Below are positions 25,511 to 32,920 of a DNA stretch of 64,000 nt, one piece after another. The notes beneath the pieces are model-generated. The model worked only from the letters and a program-made list of their open reading frames with translations. It ran no database searches and was not told the DNA's origin. Origin of the DNA: an uncultured Alistipes sp. (GTDB lineage Bacteria; Bacteroidota; Bacteroidia; Bacteroidales; Rikenellaceae); NCBI GenBank assembly GCA_947364365.1, contig CANASP010000002.1:62001-126000 (forward strand). Direction: 5' to 3'. A program made the translations under genes and the position numbers. Positions within the stretch are counted from its first letter, which is position 1, and each line of letters starts with the position of its first letter.

Positions 25511-25541
25511 AGCCCCGGCCATTTCTGGCCGGGGCTTTTTT
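25511..25541 (+). terminator. Rho-independent terminator after the M16 gene
   Basis: Stem AGCCCCGGCC / GGCCGGGGCT with loop ATTTCT and a run of six T. Confidence 0.92.
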
Positions 25542-25586
25542 CGGCGTTCGACGGACGCATACGGCACGGGCGCTCCCGAAGGGTGG

Positions 25587-25686
25587 CGGTCCGCAGCCGG
25601 CGGAGCGGCGCGATGAAGGCGCAGCCGACAGCGCGGCCCCCGCCCGGGGAGGCTGCGGGCCGCCCCGCTTCGGATATCCGAAGCGG
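25587..25686 (-). repeat. Dispersed hairpin repeat, copy 2 (inverted)
   Basis: Read on the minus strand it opens with the perfect 22-base palindrome CCGCTTCGGAT/ATCCGAAGCGG, then GGCGGCCCGCAGCCTCCC, a G/C stem region, and ends CCGCCGGCTGCGGACCG, matching copies at 8.3, 25.7 and 36.7 kb. Confidence 0.75.
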
Positions 25687-25724
25687 ACTTTTTATAACAA
25701 GGTCTGCCGGCAACCTTCTTTTCG

Positions 25725-25826
25725 GCTCTTCGGTATCGCCGAAGAGCTGCGGGCCGCAGCCACCCGGCGCGAAGGCCCGCTCTTCTCGCTACCGCTCGAA
25801 AAGCCGCCTCCGCTGGCTGCGGACCG
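25725..25826 (+). repeat. Dispersed hairpin repeat, copy 3
   Basis: Hairpin GCTCTTCGG-tatcg-CCGAAGAGC, then GCGGGCCGCAGCCACCCGGC, ACCGCTCGAAAAGCCGCCTC and the end GGCTGCGGACCG. It faces copy 2 head to head, 38 bases apart. Confidence 0.75.
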
Positions 25827-25873
25827 CCGCGGAAATCTCCCAAGCGGGCGATGCCGAATCGGAAGAAGCACTT

Positions 25874-26074
25874 CGGAATCTGAAATATTTTCGATTTTAA
25901 GCGAGATCGTTTCGTGCTTCGTGAAGAACGGGGCGGATGGGTAGTACATGGGTACGTACGTCCCGCAGACCGCAGCCGGCGGACTGGGTTCGAGATGTTT
26001 TCGATCAGTGTGGTGCAGGTGTCGTGCATCGCGAAAAATCCCCGGACGGGTAGTACTTCAAGTACGTCCCGTTC
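25874..26074 (+). repeat. Diverged direct duplication of a 95-base unit
   Basis: Unit A (25874-25968) and unit B (25980-26074) align throughout. Shared blocks include CGGA, ATTTTCGAT/GTTTTCGAT, TCGTGC-TCG-GAA-AA, GGGTAGTAC and ACGTCCCG. Each unit ends in a hairpin-forming GGGTAGTAC...GTACGTCCC. Confidence 0.65.
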
Positions 26075-26090
26075 GGGGATTCGAGCGATG
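26027..26090. terminator. 64-base hairpin downstream of ahcY
   Basis: Nested arms CATCGC/GCGATG, AATCCCCG/CGGGGATT, ACGGG/CCCGT and GTACTT/AAGTAC form one long imperfect stem 30 bases past the ahcY stop (minus strand). It could end the long operon, but it also belongs to the duplicated unit. Confidence 0.5.
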
Positions 26091-26119
26091 TGCGGCAGAT
26101 GCGCCGCAATCATCGAAAA

Positions 26120-27529
26120 CTAATAGCGGTAGTGGTCGGCCTTATAGGGTCCCTCGGGCTTTACGCCGATGTAGTCGGCCTGCTTGGGCGTCAGCTGCGT
26201 GAGCTCGACGCCGAGGCTCGCCAGATGGAGCCGCGCGACCTCCTCGTCGAGGTGCTTGGGCAGGCGGTAGACCCCGACAGCCAGCTCCTTCTGCCACAGT
26301 TCGAGCTGGGCGAGGCACTGGTTGGTGAAGGAGTTGGACATGACGAACGAGGGGTGGCCCGTGGCGCAGCCGAGGTTGACCAGACGCCCCTCGGCCAGCA
26401 CGAAGATCGAGTGGCCGTCGGCGAAGGTATACTTGTCGACCTGGGGCTTGATGGTGGTCTTCACGGCGCCCGACGCGTCGAGGCGTGCCATCTGGATCTC
26501 GTTGTCGAAGTGGCCGATGTTGCAGACGATGGCCTGGTCGCGCATGCGCTCCATGTGTTCGAGGGTGATGATGTCGCAGTTGCCCGTGCAGGTGACGTAG
26601 ATGTTGCCCTCGGCCAGCGCGCTCTCGACGCTCTTCACCTCGAAGCCCTCCATGGCGGCCTGCAAGGCGCAGATGGGGTCGATCTCGGTGACGATGACGC
26701 GGGCGCCGTAGGAGCGCATCGAGCGGGCGCACCCCTTGCCCACGTCGCCGTAGCCGCAGACGACGACCACCTTGCCGGCGATCATCACGTCGGTGGCGCG
26801 CTTGATGCCGTCGGCCAGCGACTCGCGGCAGCCGTAGAGGTTGTCGAACTTCGACTTGGTGCACGAGTCGTTGACGTTGATGGCCGGGACGAGCAGCTCG
26901 CCCGCCTCCTGCATCTGGTAGAGGCGGTGTACGCCCGTGGTGGTCTCCTCGCTCACGCCCCGCCACTCGGCCACCGTGCGGTGCCACTTGCCGTGGTCCT
27001 CGGCGAGGATCCGCCGCAGCGTCGAGAGGATCACCTCCTCCTCGTAGGAGGAGGGGGCGTAGTCGAGCGTCGAGGCGTCGTTCTCGGCCTTGTATCCCTT
27101 GTGGATGAGGAGCGTGGCGTCGCCGCCGTCGTCGACGATCAGCTGCGGGCCCTTGCCGCCGGGGAACGACATGGCCATGGCCGTGCACCACCAGTACTCG
27201 GGCAGCGTCTCGCCCTTCCAGGCGAAGACGGGCACGCCGCGCTCGGCGACGGCCGCGGCGGCATGGTCCTGCGTCGAGAAGATGTTGCACGAGCACCAGC
27301 GCACGTCGGCGCCCAGCTCGACGAGCGTCTCGATCAACACGGCGGTCTGGATGGTCATGTGAAGCGAGCCCATGATGCGCACGCCACGGAGCGGTTTTTC
27401 GGGGCCGTACTTGCGGCGCACGGCCATCAGACCGGGCATCTCGTGCTCCGAGACCTCGATCTCCTTGCGGCCCCACTCGGCCAGCGACATGTCGGCCACC
27501 TTGTAGGGAATCGTAGAATCCAAATACAT
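26120..27529 (-). CDS. ahcY: S-adenosylhomocysteine hydrolase
   Basis: AhcY reversibly splits S-adenosylhomocysteine to adenosine and homocysteine, relieving methyltransferase inhibition. The 469-residue cytoplasmic enzyme has tightly bound [20 protein letters not shown] is the Rossmann loop, with [13 protein letters not shown] active-site segment and the C-terminal [10 protein letters not shown] that reaches into the neighbouring subunit. Length is right for the bacterial form with the extra insert. It begins 12 bases after the upstream membrane protein and is the last gene of the long minus-strand operon. A separate promoter cannot be excluded. Confidence 0.97.
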   Translation of the reverse strand: MYLDSTIPYKVADMSLAEWGRKEIEVSEHEMPGLMAVRRKYGPEKPLRGVRIMGSLHMTIQTAVLIETLVELGADVRWCSCNIFSTQDHAAAAVAERGVPVFAWKGETLPEYWWCTAMAMSFPGGKGPQLIVDDGGDATLLIHKGYKAENDASTLDYAPSSYEEEVILSTLRRILAEDHGKWHRTVAEWRGVSEETTTGVHRLYQMQEAGELLVPAINVNDSCTKSKFDNLYGCRESLADGIKRATDVMIAGKVVVVCGYGDVGKGCARSMRSYGARVIVTEIDPICALQAAMEGFEVKSVESALAEGNIYVTCTGNCDIITLEHMERMRDQAIVCNIGHFDNEIQMARLDASGAVKTTIKPQVDKYTFADGHSIFVLAEGRLVNLGCATGHPSFVMSNSFTNQCLAQLELWQKELAVGVYRLPKHLDEEVARLHLASLGVELTQLTPKQADYIGVKPEGPYKADHYRY

Positions 27530-27541
27530 ATTCAGTTGGGT

Positions 27542-28981
27542 TTAGTCGTTATCGTCCAGATAGATTTTCCGGCCGGGATGCCGGGCGCCCCAGGCGCGGA
27601 TATCGCTGCGCAGCTTCTCGCGCAGCGCCTTGTTTTCGAGCAGATGCCAGTAGTTGCACAGGAACGACTTCTCGACCTCGAACGTGTGGCGCGTGAGCCA
27701 GGGCAGGAGCCGCCGCGTGATGCGCGCCTCGAAGAAATGGTAGGCGATGCGCAGGCGCTGCCCCTCGGCGGCCCGGGTCTGCGGCGTGCAGAAGTAGACG
27801 CGGCGGTCGCTGTCGAACTTGTAGGTGCGGATCATCCGGCGGTACTCGTCCATGTATTCGCGCAGGAAGTCGTCGAGCGAGAGGTTCTTCATGTAGACGG
27901 CGTAGTAGAGGTGGGGCTTTCCGCCCTCGTAGACATTGCGGCCCACGCCCAGCAGGTAGATGTCCATCTCGTCGAGCGGCAACGGTTGCCTGCGGCCGGG
28001 CGTGCTCGTGCGCTTGTCGTAGATGCCCAGGCGGTCGATCAACCCCTGACGCACGGGCGCGACGAGCAGGTCGTAGGCCGAGAGCGGGCGTGCCGGCTCG
28101 TCGAGATCGATCTTCATGGCGATACTCGACGTGAGCATCCCCTTGGAGATCGTCGCCGTGCCGCTGCGCTGCTTGTAGAGCATCGTGCCGTCGCTCAGGT
28201 AGACGATGGCGTTGATGCCGATGTGGTTCGAGAGGTCGGACGTGCGGAGCGGCTTGAGCAGCGGGCCGTACTCGAAAAGCGACCGCACCGACACCACGTC
28301 GTCGATCACGAAGTCCATGGCGCGGTTGGTCACCAGGTGGTTGAAATAGGTGCTGCGCATGGTCTCGAACCGCAGCTCGGTCGCGCCGTCGCCGACCGGG
28401 CGGACGGCGAAGTCGGCCAGACGCAGCGTGGGATAGTTGCGCAGGAAGCACCCCCGGTGCGCCCGGAAGATCTTCAGGAAGAGCGTCTCCAGCATGTTGT
28501 TCAGCCGGAACATCCGCTCGGGATGGTCGTCGAGCGCGATCCGCAGGCGGCCGTCGGCGCTGCCCACCTCCGGCTGTCCGTCGGGCGAGGCGGCATCGGG
28601 CGCGACGCAGCGCAGGGGCGAGACCGAGGTGTTGTGGAACAGCGGGTCGTAGAAGAAATCCGTCGAGGTATCCCCGTAGAGCTCCAGGCGGCGGACATAC
28701 GATGCGTCGTAGCACTCCGACAGGTCGTCGTGGTCCTCGTGGATCTTGCGTTTGTCCTCCCAGAACAGGAGCAGCAGGTCCCACAGGTTGGAGAGAATCC
28801 ATGCGGCCAGCACACCGATGACCACCGAGACGATGATCTCCCACCGGCTCTCGGGGGCCAACAGGTAGATGGACAGTCCCCCCGAAAAGAGGCAGAAGAA
28901 GACGATAAACGTCTTGCGCGCGCGGAGCGAGAAACTGTTCGGCCGGCCTATTCGGCGGAAAATGGTATGGCGGATCGACAT
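27542..28981 (-). CDS. Membrane-anchored protein with a degenerate Nudix-like region
   Basis: A 479-residue protein of no family I recognise with certainty. Two N-terminal membrane helices (about 24-42 and 47-73) are followed by a large cytoplasmic part. Residues 250-320 (HIGINAIVYLSDGTMLYKQR ... VRQGLIDRLGIYD) resemble a Nudix fold: a strand pair, a Lys-Gly turn and a helix ending LGI. The acidic residues of the catalytic Nudix box (GX5EX7REUXEEXGU) are not conserved, so it would be binding rather than hydrolytic. The C-terminal 130 residues are rich in Arg, Tyr and Leu. It lies between a flavin kinase/dehydrogenase fusion and ahcY, 12 bases from each. Confidence 0.6.
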   Translation of the reverse strand: MSIRHTIFRRIGRPNSFSLRARKTFIVFFCLFSGGLSIYLLAPESRWEIIVSVVIGVLAAWILSNLWDLLLLFWEDKRKIHEDHDDLSECYDASYVRRLELYGDTSTDFFYDPLFHNTSVSPLRCVAPDAASPDGQPEVGSADGRLRIALDDHPERMFRLNNMLETLFLKIFRAHRGCFLRNYPTLRLADFAVRPVGDGATELRFETMRSTYFNHLVTNRAMDFVIDDVVSVRSLFEYGPLLKPLRTSDLSNHIGINAIVYLSDGTMLYKQRSGTATISKGMLTSSIAMKIDLDEPARPLSAYDLLVAPVRQGLIDRLGIYDKRTSTPGRRQPLPLDEMDIYLLGVGRNVYEGGKPHLYYAVYMKNLSLDDFLREYMDEYRRMIRTYKFDSDRRVYFCTPQTRAAEGQRLRIAYHFFEARITRRLLPWLTRHTFEVEKSFLCNYWHLLENKALREKLRSDIRAWGARHPGRKIYLDDND

Positions 28982-28993
28982 GGTGCGGAGGTT

Positions 28994-30268
28994 TTATTGC
29001 AGCAGCAGCCCGTGAAGCCGCAGCGCCGCCTCGGAAGAGGTCAGCGGGTGTCGGCCGAACGAGGCGTAGAAGTTGATATAATGCGTCGCCAGCCGATCGT
29101 CCGTGGCGCCGTCGAACAGCACCCGGCCGTCGACTGCGACCCGCTGGCGCGTGTGGTCGATCACGATCGTGCGGCCGTCGCAGGTCTCCACCTCGGTGCG
29201 CTTCTCGTCCGACGGACGCGACCAGTCGATCTCGATCTCGACCTCGGCGCCGTCGCATGCGAAGCGGCGCAGCGCGCGACGCTCGTATCCGGCGGCATCG
29301 CGCTCCGAACGGCATTCGACGGGTACCAGCCGGTCGATCGCCAGCAGCGGCTCGTAGAACGAGAGCACGTTGATCCCCCCGTCGAGCCAGGCGCCGCACA
29401 GCACCCGCCGATCGGCCCGGACCTGCCCCGCAGCGTCGCAATAGGGATCGCACGAAAGGGTGCGGATCCGCCGGATGCCGCCGGCCAGCCACTCGGCGCA
29501 CCGGGCGTAGAACCACTGCGCCTCGTTGCCGTACTGCCAGTGGAACATCACGCGGCAGGCAACGTCGGACGCCGCACCGAGCAGCGCCTCGCAGGCGGCG
29601 TAGTCGGTCGCCAGCGGCTTTTCGCACAACACGTCGCACCCGGCATCGAGCGCCGCGCGCACCGTGGCGGCATGGTGCTCGGCGGGAACGGCCACCACGA
29701 CCCACTCGGGACGCACGGCGGCGATCATCGCCCGGCAGTCGGCGTAGAAGGGCACTCCGGGGGCTTTCGAGGCGCACGAAGGATCGACGTCGCACACCCC
29801 GACCAGCTCGGCATGCGGCGAACGCCCGATGCCCAGCAGGTGCTTCTCGCCGATGACCCCCAGGCCGACCAGCGCCAGCCGCACGGGGCGCGGCGGGGCG
29901 ACGAGCGACTCGACGAGCCGCCGGTCGGCCTCGATCTGCCGGCGCAGGGCCTCGATCGAGGCGAAACACCGCTCGCCGCGGATGCGGTCGACGAGTTCGA
30001 CACGCAGGCGGCGGCCGTAGAGGTCGCCCGAAAAGCCCAGAAGATGGGTCTCCAACCGGCGCTCGGCCCCGCCGACCGAGGGGTTGCAGCCGAGGTTCGA
30101 CAGGGCGTCGAAGACAACGCCGTCGACCTCCGCACGCGAACGGTAGACCCCGTCGTCGAGCGGCAGATCCTGCGGCACGTCGAGATTGGCCGTGGGGAAA
30201 CCCAGCTCGCGGCCCAGATGCCGTCCCTGACGGACGACCCCTTCGATGATCGGGTGCGGTGCGGTCAT
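28994..30268 (-). CDS. Riboflavin kinase domain fused to Gfo/Idh/MocA oxidoreductase
   Basis: A 424-residue two-domain protein in one uninterrupted frame. Residues 7-122 are a riboflavin kinase module as found in the C-terminal half of RibF: GRELGFPTANL (20-29, with T26 and N28), LSNLGCNPSVGG, catalytic-type E73 in ETHLLGFSGDLYG, and FASIEALRRQIEAD. The usual FAD synthetase half is absent. Residues 127-424 are a Gfo/Idh/MocA dehydrogenase: VGLGVIGEKH (134-143) binds NAD(P) and CEKPLATD holds K217. The usual DxxxH catalytic pair reads D296-GGI-N300, so the His is Asn. It overlaps the permease gene by 4 bases (ATGA). Each half is clear; the joint role is unknown. Confidence 0.85.
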   Translation of the reverse strand: MTAPHPIIEGVVRQGRHLGRELGFPTANLDVPQDLPLDDGVYRSRAEVDGVVFDALSNLGCNPSVGGAERRLETHLLGFSGDLYGRRLRVELVDRIRGERCFASIEALRRQIEADRRLVESLVAPPRPVRLALVGLGVIGEKHLLGIGRSPHAELVGVCDVDPSCASKAPGVPFYADCRAMIAAVRPEWVVVAVPAEHHAATVRAALDAGCDVLCEKPLATDYAACEALLGAASDVACRVMFHWQYGNEAQWFYARCAEWLAGGIRRIRTLSCDPYCDAAGQVRADRRVLCGAWLDGGINVLSFYEPLLAIDRLVPVECRSERDAAGYERRALRRFACDGAEVEIEIDWSRPSDEKRTEVETCDGRTIVIDHTRQRVAVDGRVLFDGATDDRLATHYINFYASFGRHPLTSSEAALRLHGLLLQ

Positions 30269-31371
30269 ATCTTGTCGGTAAGCTGGCGCACGAGCCGGAA
30301 CTGGGAGAAGAACTCCTTGGCAAAGACGCGCAGCACGGTGTAGGAGGGGATCGCCAGCAGCATCCCGAGGATGCCGGCGACGGATCCCGCGACGAGAATC
30401 ACGAGAAAGATTTCGAGCGGATGGGCCTTCACCCGCTCGGAGTAGAGCGTCGGTTGCAGGATGAAGTCGTCCATCCCCTTGAGGATCAACAGCGATCCGG
30501 CGACGACGAAGGCCGTATGACCCGCCGTCATCCCCTCGATCGGCGAGACGATGCCCACCGCGACCGACACCACGCCGCCGATGAGCGGCCCGGCATAGGG
30601 GACGACGTTCATCACGCCCATCGTCAGTCCGATGAACGATGCGTCGGCGGCCTGCATGCCGAAGGCCATCATCACCAGCATGGAGGCGACGGTCAGCAGC
30701 AGGCTCTCGGCCAGGATCCCCGTGAAATAACGCGAGAGCAGCACGGTCACCTCGTCCAGCGCGCGGGTGACATTGGCGTGGTAGCGCTCGGGGAAGATCG
30801 CGGCGACCATCTCGTAGAAGAGACGGTCGTCCTTGAGGAAGAAGAAGGTGATGAACGACACGGAGAAGATCGCCACGACGATCGAGAGCGTGAGCCCCAC
30901 GATCGAGGCGACGAGCGCGTTGACGCGGTCGAGACTCACCAGACCGTGGACCGCCTCGGCGATGGCGTCGGAGAGCGAGAAGGCGCTGTCGGGAAGGGCG
31001 AGCAGATCGCCCAGGCAGCGCTGAACGCCCGCCAGAGGTTCGGCGACGCCCTCCATCGCGGCGGTGAAGTCAAGCGTGGCGAGCTGGTGGACCTTGTGGA
31101 AGACCAGCGGCACGAAGAGCGAGCCGAGCAGCGCCGCGACGGCCCAGATCACCGCGAGCGTCACCAGGGCCGCCAGCGAGCGGGGCACCTGCCATCCGCG
31201 CAGCCGCAGCCGCGAGAGACGCCCGACCAGGGGCGCGCCGACGACGGCCAGCACCGCGGCGACGAGGATGTAGACGACGATCGCCGAAAAATACCACACG
31301 AGAAACAGCGCGAGCGCGACGGCAGCCGCACCCGCGAGCGTTTTCCACACGGTCTGGGAGGTCACCTGCAT
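30265..31371 (-). CDS. AI-2E/PerM-family membrane permease
   Basis: A 368-residue integral membrane protein with about seven to eight membrane segments, including an N-terminal pair (ALFLVWYFSAIVVYILVAAV) and the family's central stretch SFITFFFLKDDRLFYE and the later GVMNVVPYAGPLIGG. Members export small molecules or act as Na+/H+ antiporters; the name AI-2E comes from one exporter of autoinducer 2 and is not proof of that substrate. It lies between psd and the fusion gene, 13 bases after psd and overlapping the fusion by 4. Confidence 0.9.
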   Translation of the reverse strand: MQVTSQTVWKTLAGAAAVALALFLVWYFSAIVVYILVAAVLAVVGAPLVGRLSRLRLRGWQVPRSLAALVTLAVIWAVAALLGSLFVPLVFHKVHQLATLDFTAAMEGVAEPLAGVQRCLGDLLALPDSAFSLSDAIAEAVHGLVSLDRVNALVASIVGLTLSIVVAIFSVSFITFFFLKDDRLFYEMVAAIFPERYHANVTRALDEVTVLLSRYFTGILAESLLLTVASMLVMMAFGMQAADASFIGLTMGVMNVVPYAGPLIGGVVSVAVGIVSPIEGMTAGHTAFVVAGSLLILKGMDDFILQPTLYSERVKAHPLEIFLVILVAGSVAGILGMLLAIPSYTVLRVFAKEFFSQFRLVRQLTDKI

Positions 31372-31384
31372 CGCGACGCTGCGT

Positions 31385-32050
31385 TTAGGCCTTGTGCAGG
31401 CGGGCGATGGGGGTCTGCGACCCGACGACCGAATCGCCGATCTCGACCAGCAGCTCGCTCTCCTTGGGGATGAGCACGTCGATGCGCGAACCGAACTTGA
31501 TGAAGCCCGAGACGCTGTTCTGCTCGACCTTCTCGCCCACCTTCATGTACGACACGATGCGGCGCGCCAGGATGCCGGCGATCTGCCGGAAGAGGACCTT
31601 GCGGCCCGAGTCCATGCGGATGACGGTGGTCGTGCGCTCGTTCTCGGTCGACGACTTGGGATGCCACGCCACCAGGAAGCGGCCCGGGTGGTACTTGTAG
31701 TACTCGACTACGCCGCCGACGGGGACCCAGTTCATGTGGACGTTGGTCACCGACATGAAGATCGAGATCTGCATCATCTCCTCGCCGAGGTACTCGGTCT
31801 CCTTGACGGCCTCGGTCACCACCACGCGGCCGTCGCAGGGCGAGAAGACCAGGTCGGCGTCGTGGATGCGCACGCGGCGCGGCTCGCGGAAAAAGGCCAC
31901 GATGAAGAACCAGAACAACAGCAGGAACAGCGTGCCGCCCCACAGCAGGGCCTGGGGCGAGGCGAGCAGCTGGTAGAAGATCCACCAGATCAAAAGGCAG
32001 ACGACACCCGAGATGCCGATAATCGTATAGCCTTCCTTATTTATTCTCAT
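31385..32050 (-). CDS. psd: Phosphatidylserine decarboxylase proenzyme
   Basis: Psd turns phosphatidylserine into phosphatidylethanolamine, the main Bacteroidetes phospholipid. The 221-residue protein is the short, archaetidylserine-type form with two N-terminal membrane helices (IIGISGVVCLLIWWIFYQLL, then LLWGGTLFLLLFWFFIVAFF). Later come DGRVVV, FMSVTNVHMNWVPVGG with its conserved His, and the pyruvoyl cleavage site F-G-S in FIKFGSRIDV near the C-terminus. It lies 21 bases after cdsA, which makes its CDP-diacylglycerol precursor, so the operon links two steps of one pathway. Confidence 0.95.
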   Translation of the reverse strand: MRINKEGYTIIGISGVVCLLIWWIFYQLLASPQALLWGGTLFLLLFWFFIVAFFREPRRVRIHDADLVFSPCDGRVVVTEAVKETEYLGEEMMQISIFMSVTNVHMNWVPVGGVVEYYKYHPGRFLVAWHPKSSTENERTTTVIRMDSGRKVLFRQIAGILARRIVSYMKVGEKVEQNSVSGFIKFGSRIDVLIPKESELLVEIGDSVVGSQTPIARLHKA

Positions 32051-32071
32051 AACGGTTGGGGTTAGCGAAGG

Positions 32072-32920
32072 TTACATGACGAACAACATATAGACGAAGA
32101 CGAAGGGCGCCGAGAGCAGCATGGCGTCGAAGCGGTCGAGCACGCCCCCGTGGCCGGGGATGAGCGCCCCCGAGTCCTTGACGCCGGCGGCCCGCTTGAA
32201 CATCGACTCGGCCAGATCGCCCGCCACGGCCACGACGGCGGCCACCAGGGCCAGCCCGGCCCACGCCGCGGGCGACGCGCCCAGCAGACGGCCCGCGGCG
32301 AAACCGGCGGCGACGGCCCCGACGAGCCCGCCGAAGAACCCCTCCCACGACTTCTTGGGCGAGAGGCGCTCGAAGAGCTTGCGGCGGCCGATCGTCATGC
32401 CCACCAGGTAGGCGCAGACGTCGTTGGCCCAGATGATGACCACGTAGGCGACCATCACCCACGGGTTCCACGCATCGGAGGCGAGCAGCGGCACGTAGCA
32501 CAGCAGCGAGAAGGGCAGCGCCACGTAGACGATGCCCAGCACCGTCGCGGCGATGTCGGCCGCGGGATCCTCGCGCTTGCGGTAGAGTTCGCACACGAAC
32601 ATCAGCGGCAGGAGCAGCAGCAGAAAGGCCATGGCGCAGCCGAACGGCCCGCTCGCCGCACCCAGGATGCGGATGTCGTCCGATACGAAGGCGAAGTTGA
32701 GCCCCAGGAGCACGAGGCCCGCCAGCAGGCCCAGCAGACGCTGGGGCGCGGCGCCCCGGCGTTCGCACAGCGCGTAGAATTCGTGCATGCCCACGAGGGT
32801 CAGCACCGCGAGCAGGGCGCCGAAGCTCCACTGCGACCAGAGGATCGCGCCCAGCATGACCGCGGCCAGCGCCGCGCCGCTCGCCGAGCGGACCGCGAGG
32901 TTTTTCATCTTATCGTTCAT
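32072..32920 (-). CDS. cdsA: Phosphatidate cytidylyltransferase
   Basis: CdsA makes CDP-diacylglycerol from phosphatidate and CTP in the cytoplasmic membrane. The 282-residue protein has about eight membrane helices and the complete family signature near the C-terminus: SMFKRAAGVKDSG, then PGHGGVLDRFD. The start overlaps the ftsH stop by four bases (ATGA), so the two are translationally coupled. Length is normal. Confidence 0.96.
   Translation of the reverse strand: MNDKMKNLAVRSASGAALAAVMLGAILWSQWSFGALLAVLTLVGMHEFYALCERRGAAPQRLLGLLAGLVLLGLNFAFVSDDIRILGAASGPFGCAMAFLLLLLPLMFVCELYRKREDPAADIAATVLGIVYVALPFSLLCYVPLLASDAWNPWVMVAYVVIIWANDVCAYLVGMTIGRRKLFERLSPKKSWEGFFGGLVGAVAAGFAAGRLLGASPAAWAGLALVAAVVAVAGDLAESMFKRAAGVKDSGALIPGHGGVLDRFDAMLLSAPFVFVYMLFVM

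Larger units (their letters stand above)
25542..26119. other. Gene-free, repeat-rich gap between M16 protease and ahcY
   Basis: No credible gene lies in these roughly 580 bases. They hold an inverted pair of dispersed hairpin repeats (25587-25686 and 25725-25826), two diverged direct copies of a 95-base unit (25874-25968 and 25980-26074) and a 64-base hairpin at 26027-26090. Short open frames here are by-products of the repeats. Confidence 0.7.

Noticed and set aside
25600-26110. Small open frames of 60-110 codons in the M16-ahcY gap
   Set aside because: They are translations of the repeats and recur in several frames; no start signal or conserved domain.
22511-26113. A minus-strand open frame of 1,200 codons opposite the M16 protease gene
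   Set aside because: It mirrors the codons of the M16 gene on the other strand, is rich in Arg, Val, Leu, Asp and His without any domain, and runs through repeats. GC-rich genes often leave such antisense frames.
26090-30343. A plus-strand open frame of over 1,400 codons opposite ahcY and its neighbours
   Set aside because: It crosses three well-supported minus-strand genes and has no recognisable domain.
30265-31371. Autoinducer-2 exporter and thus quorum sensing
   Set aside because: The family name is broad; without luxS or lsr genes in the window this function cannot be claimed.
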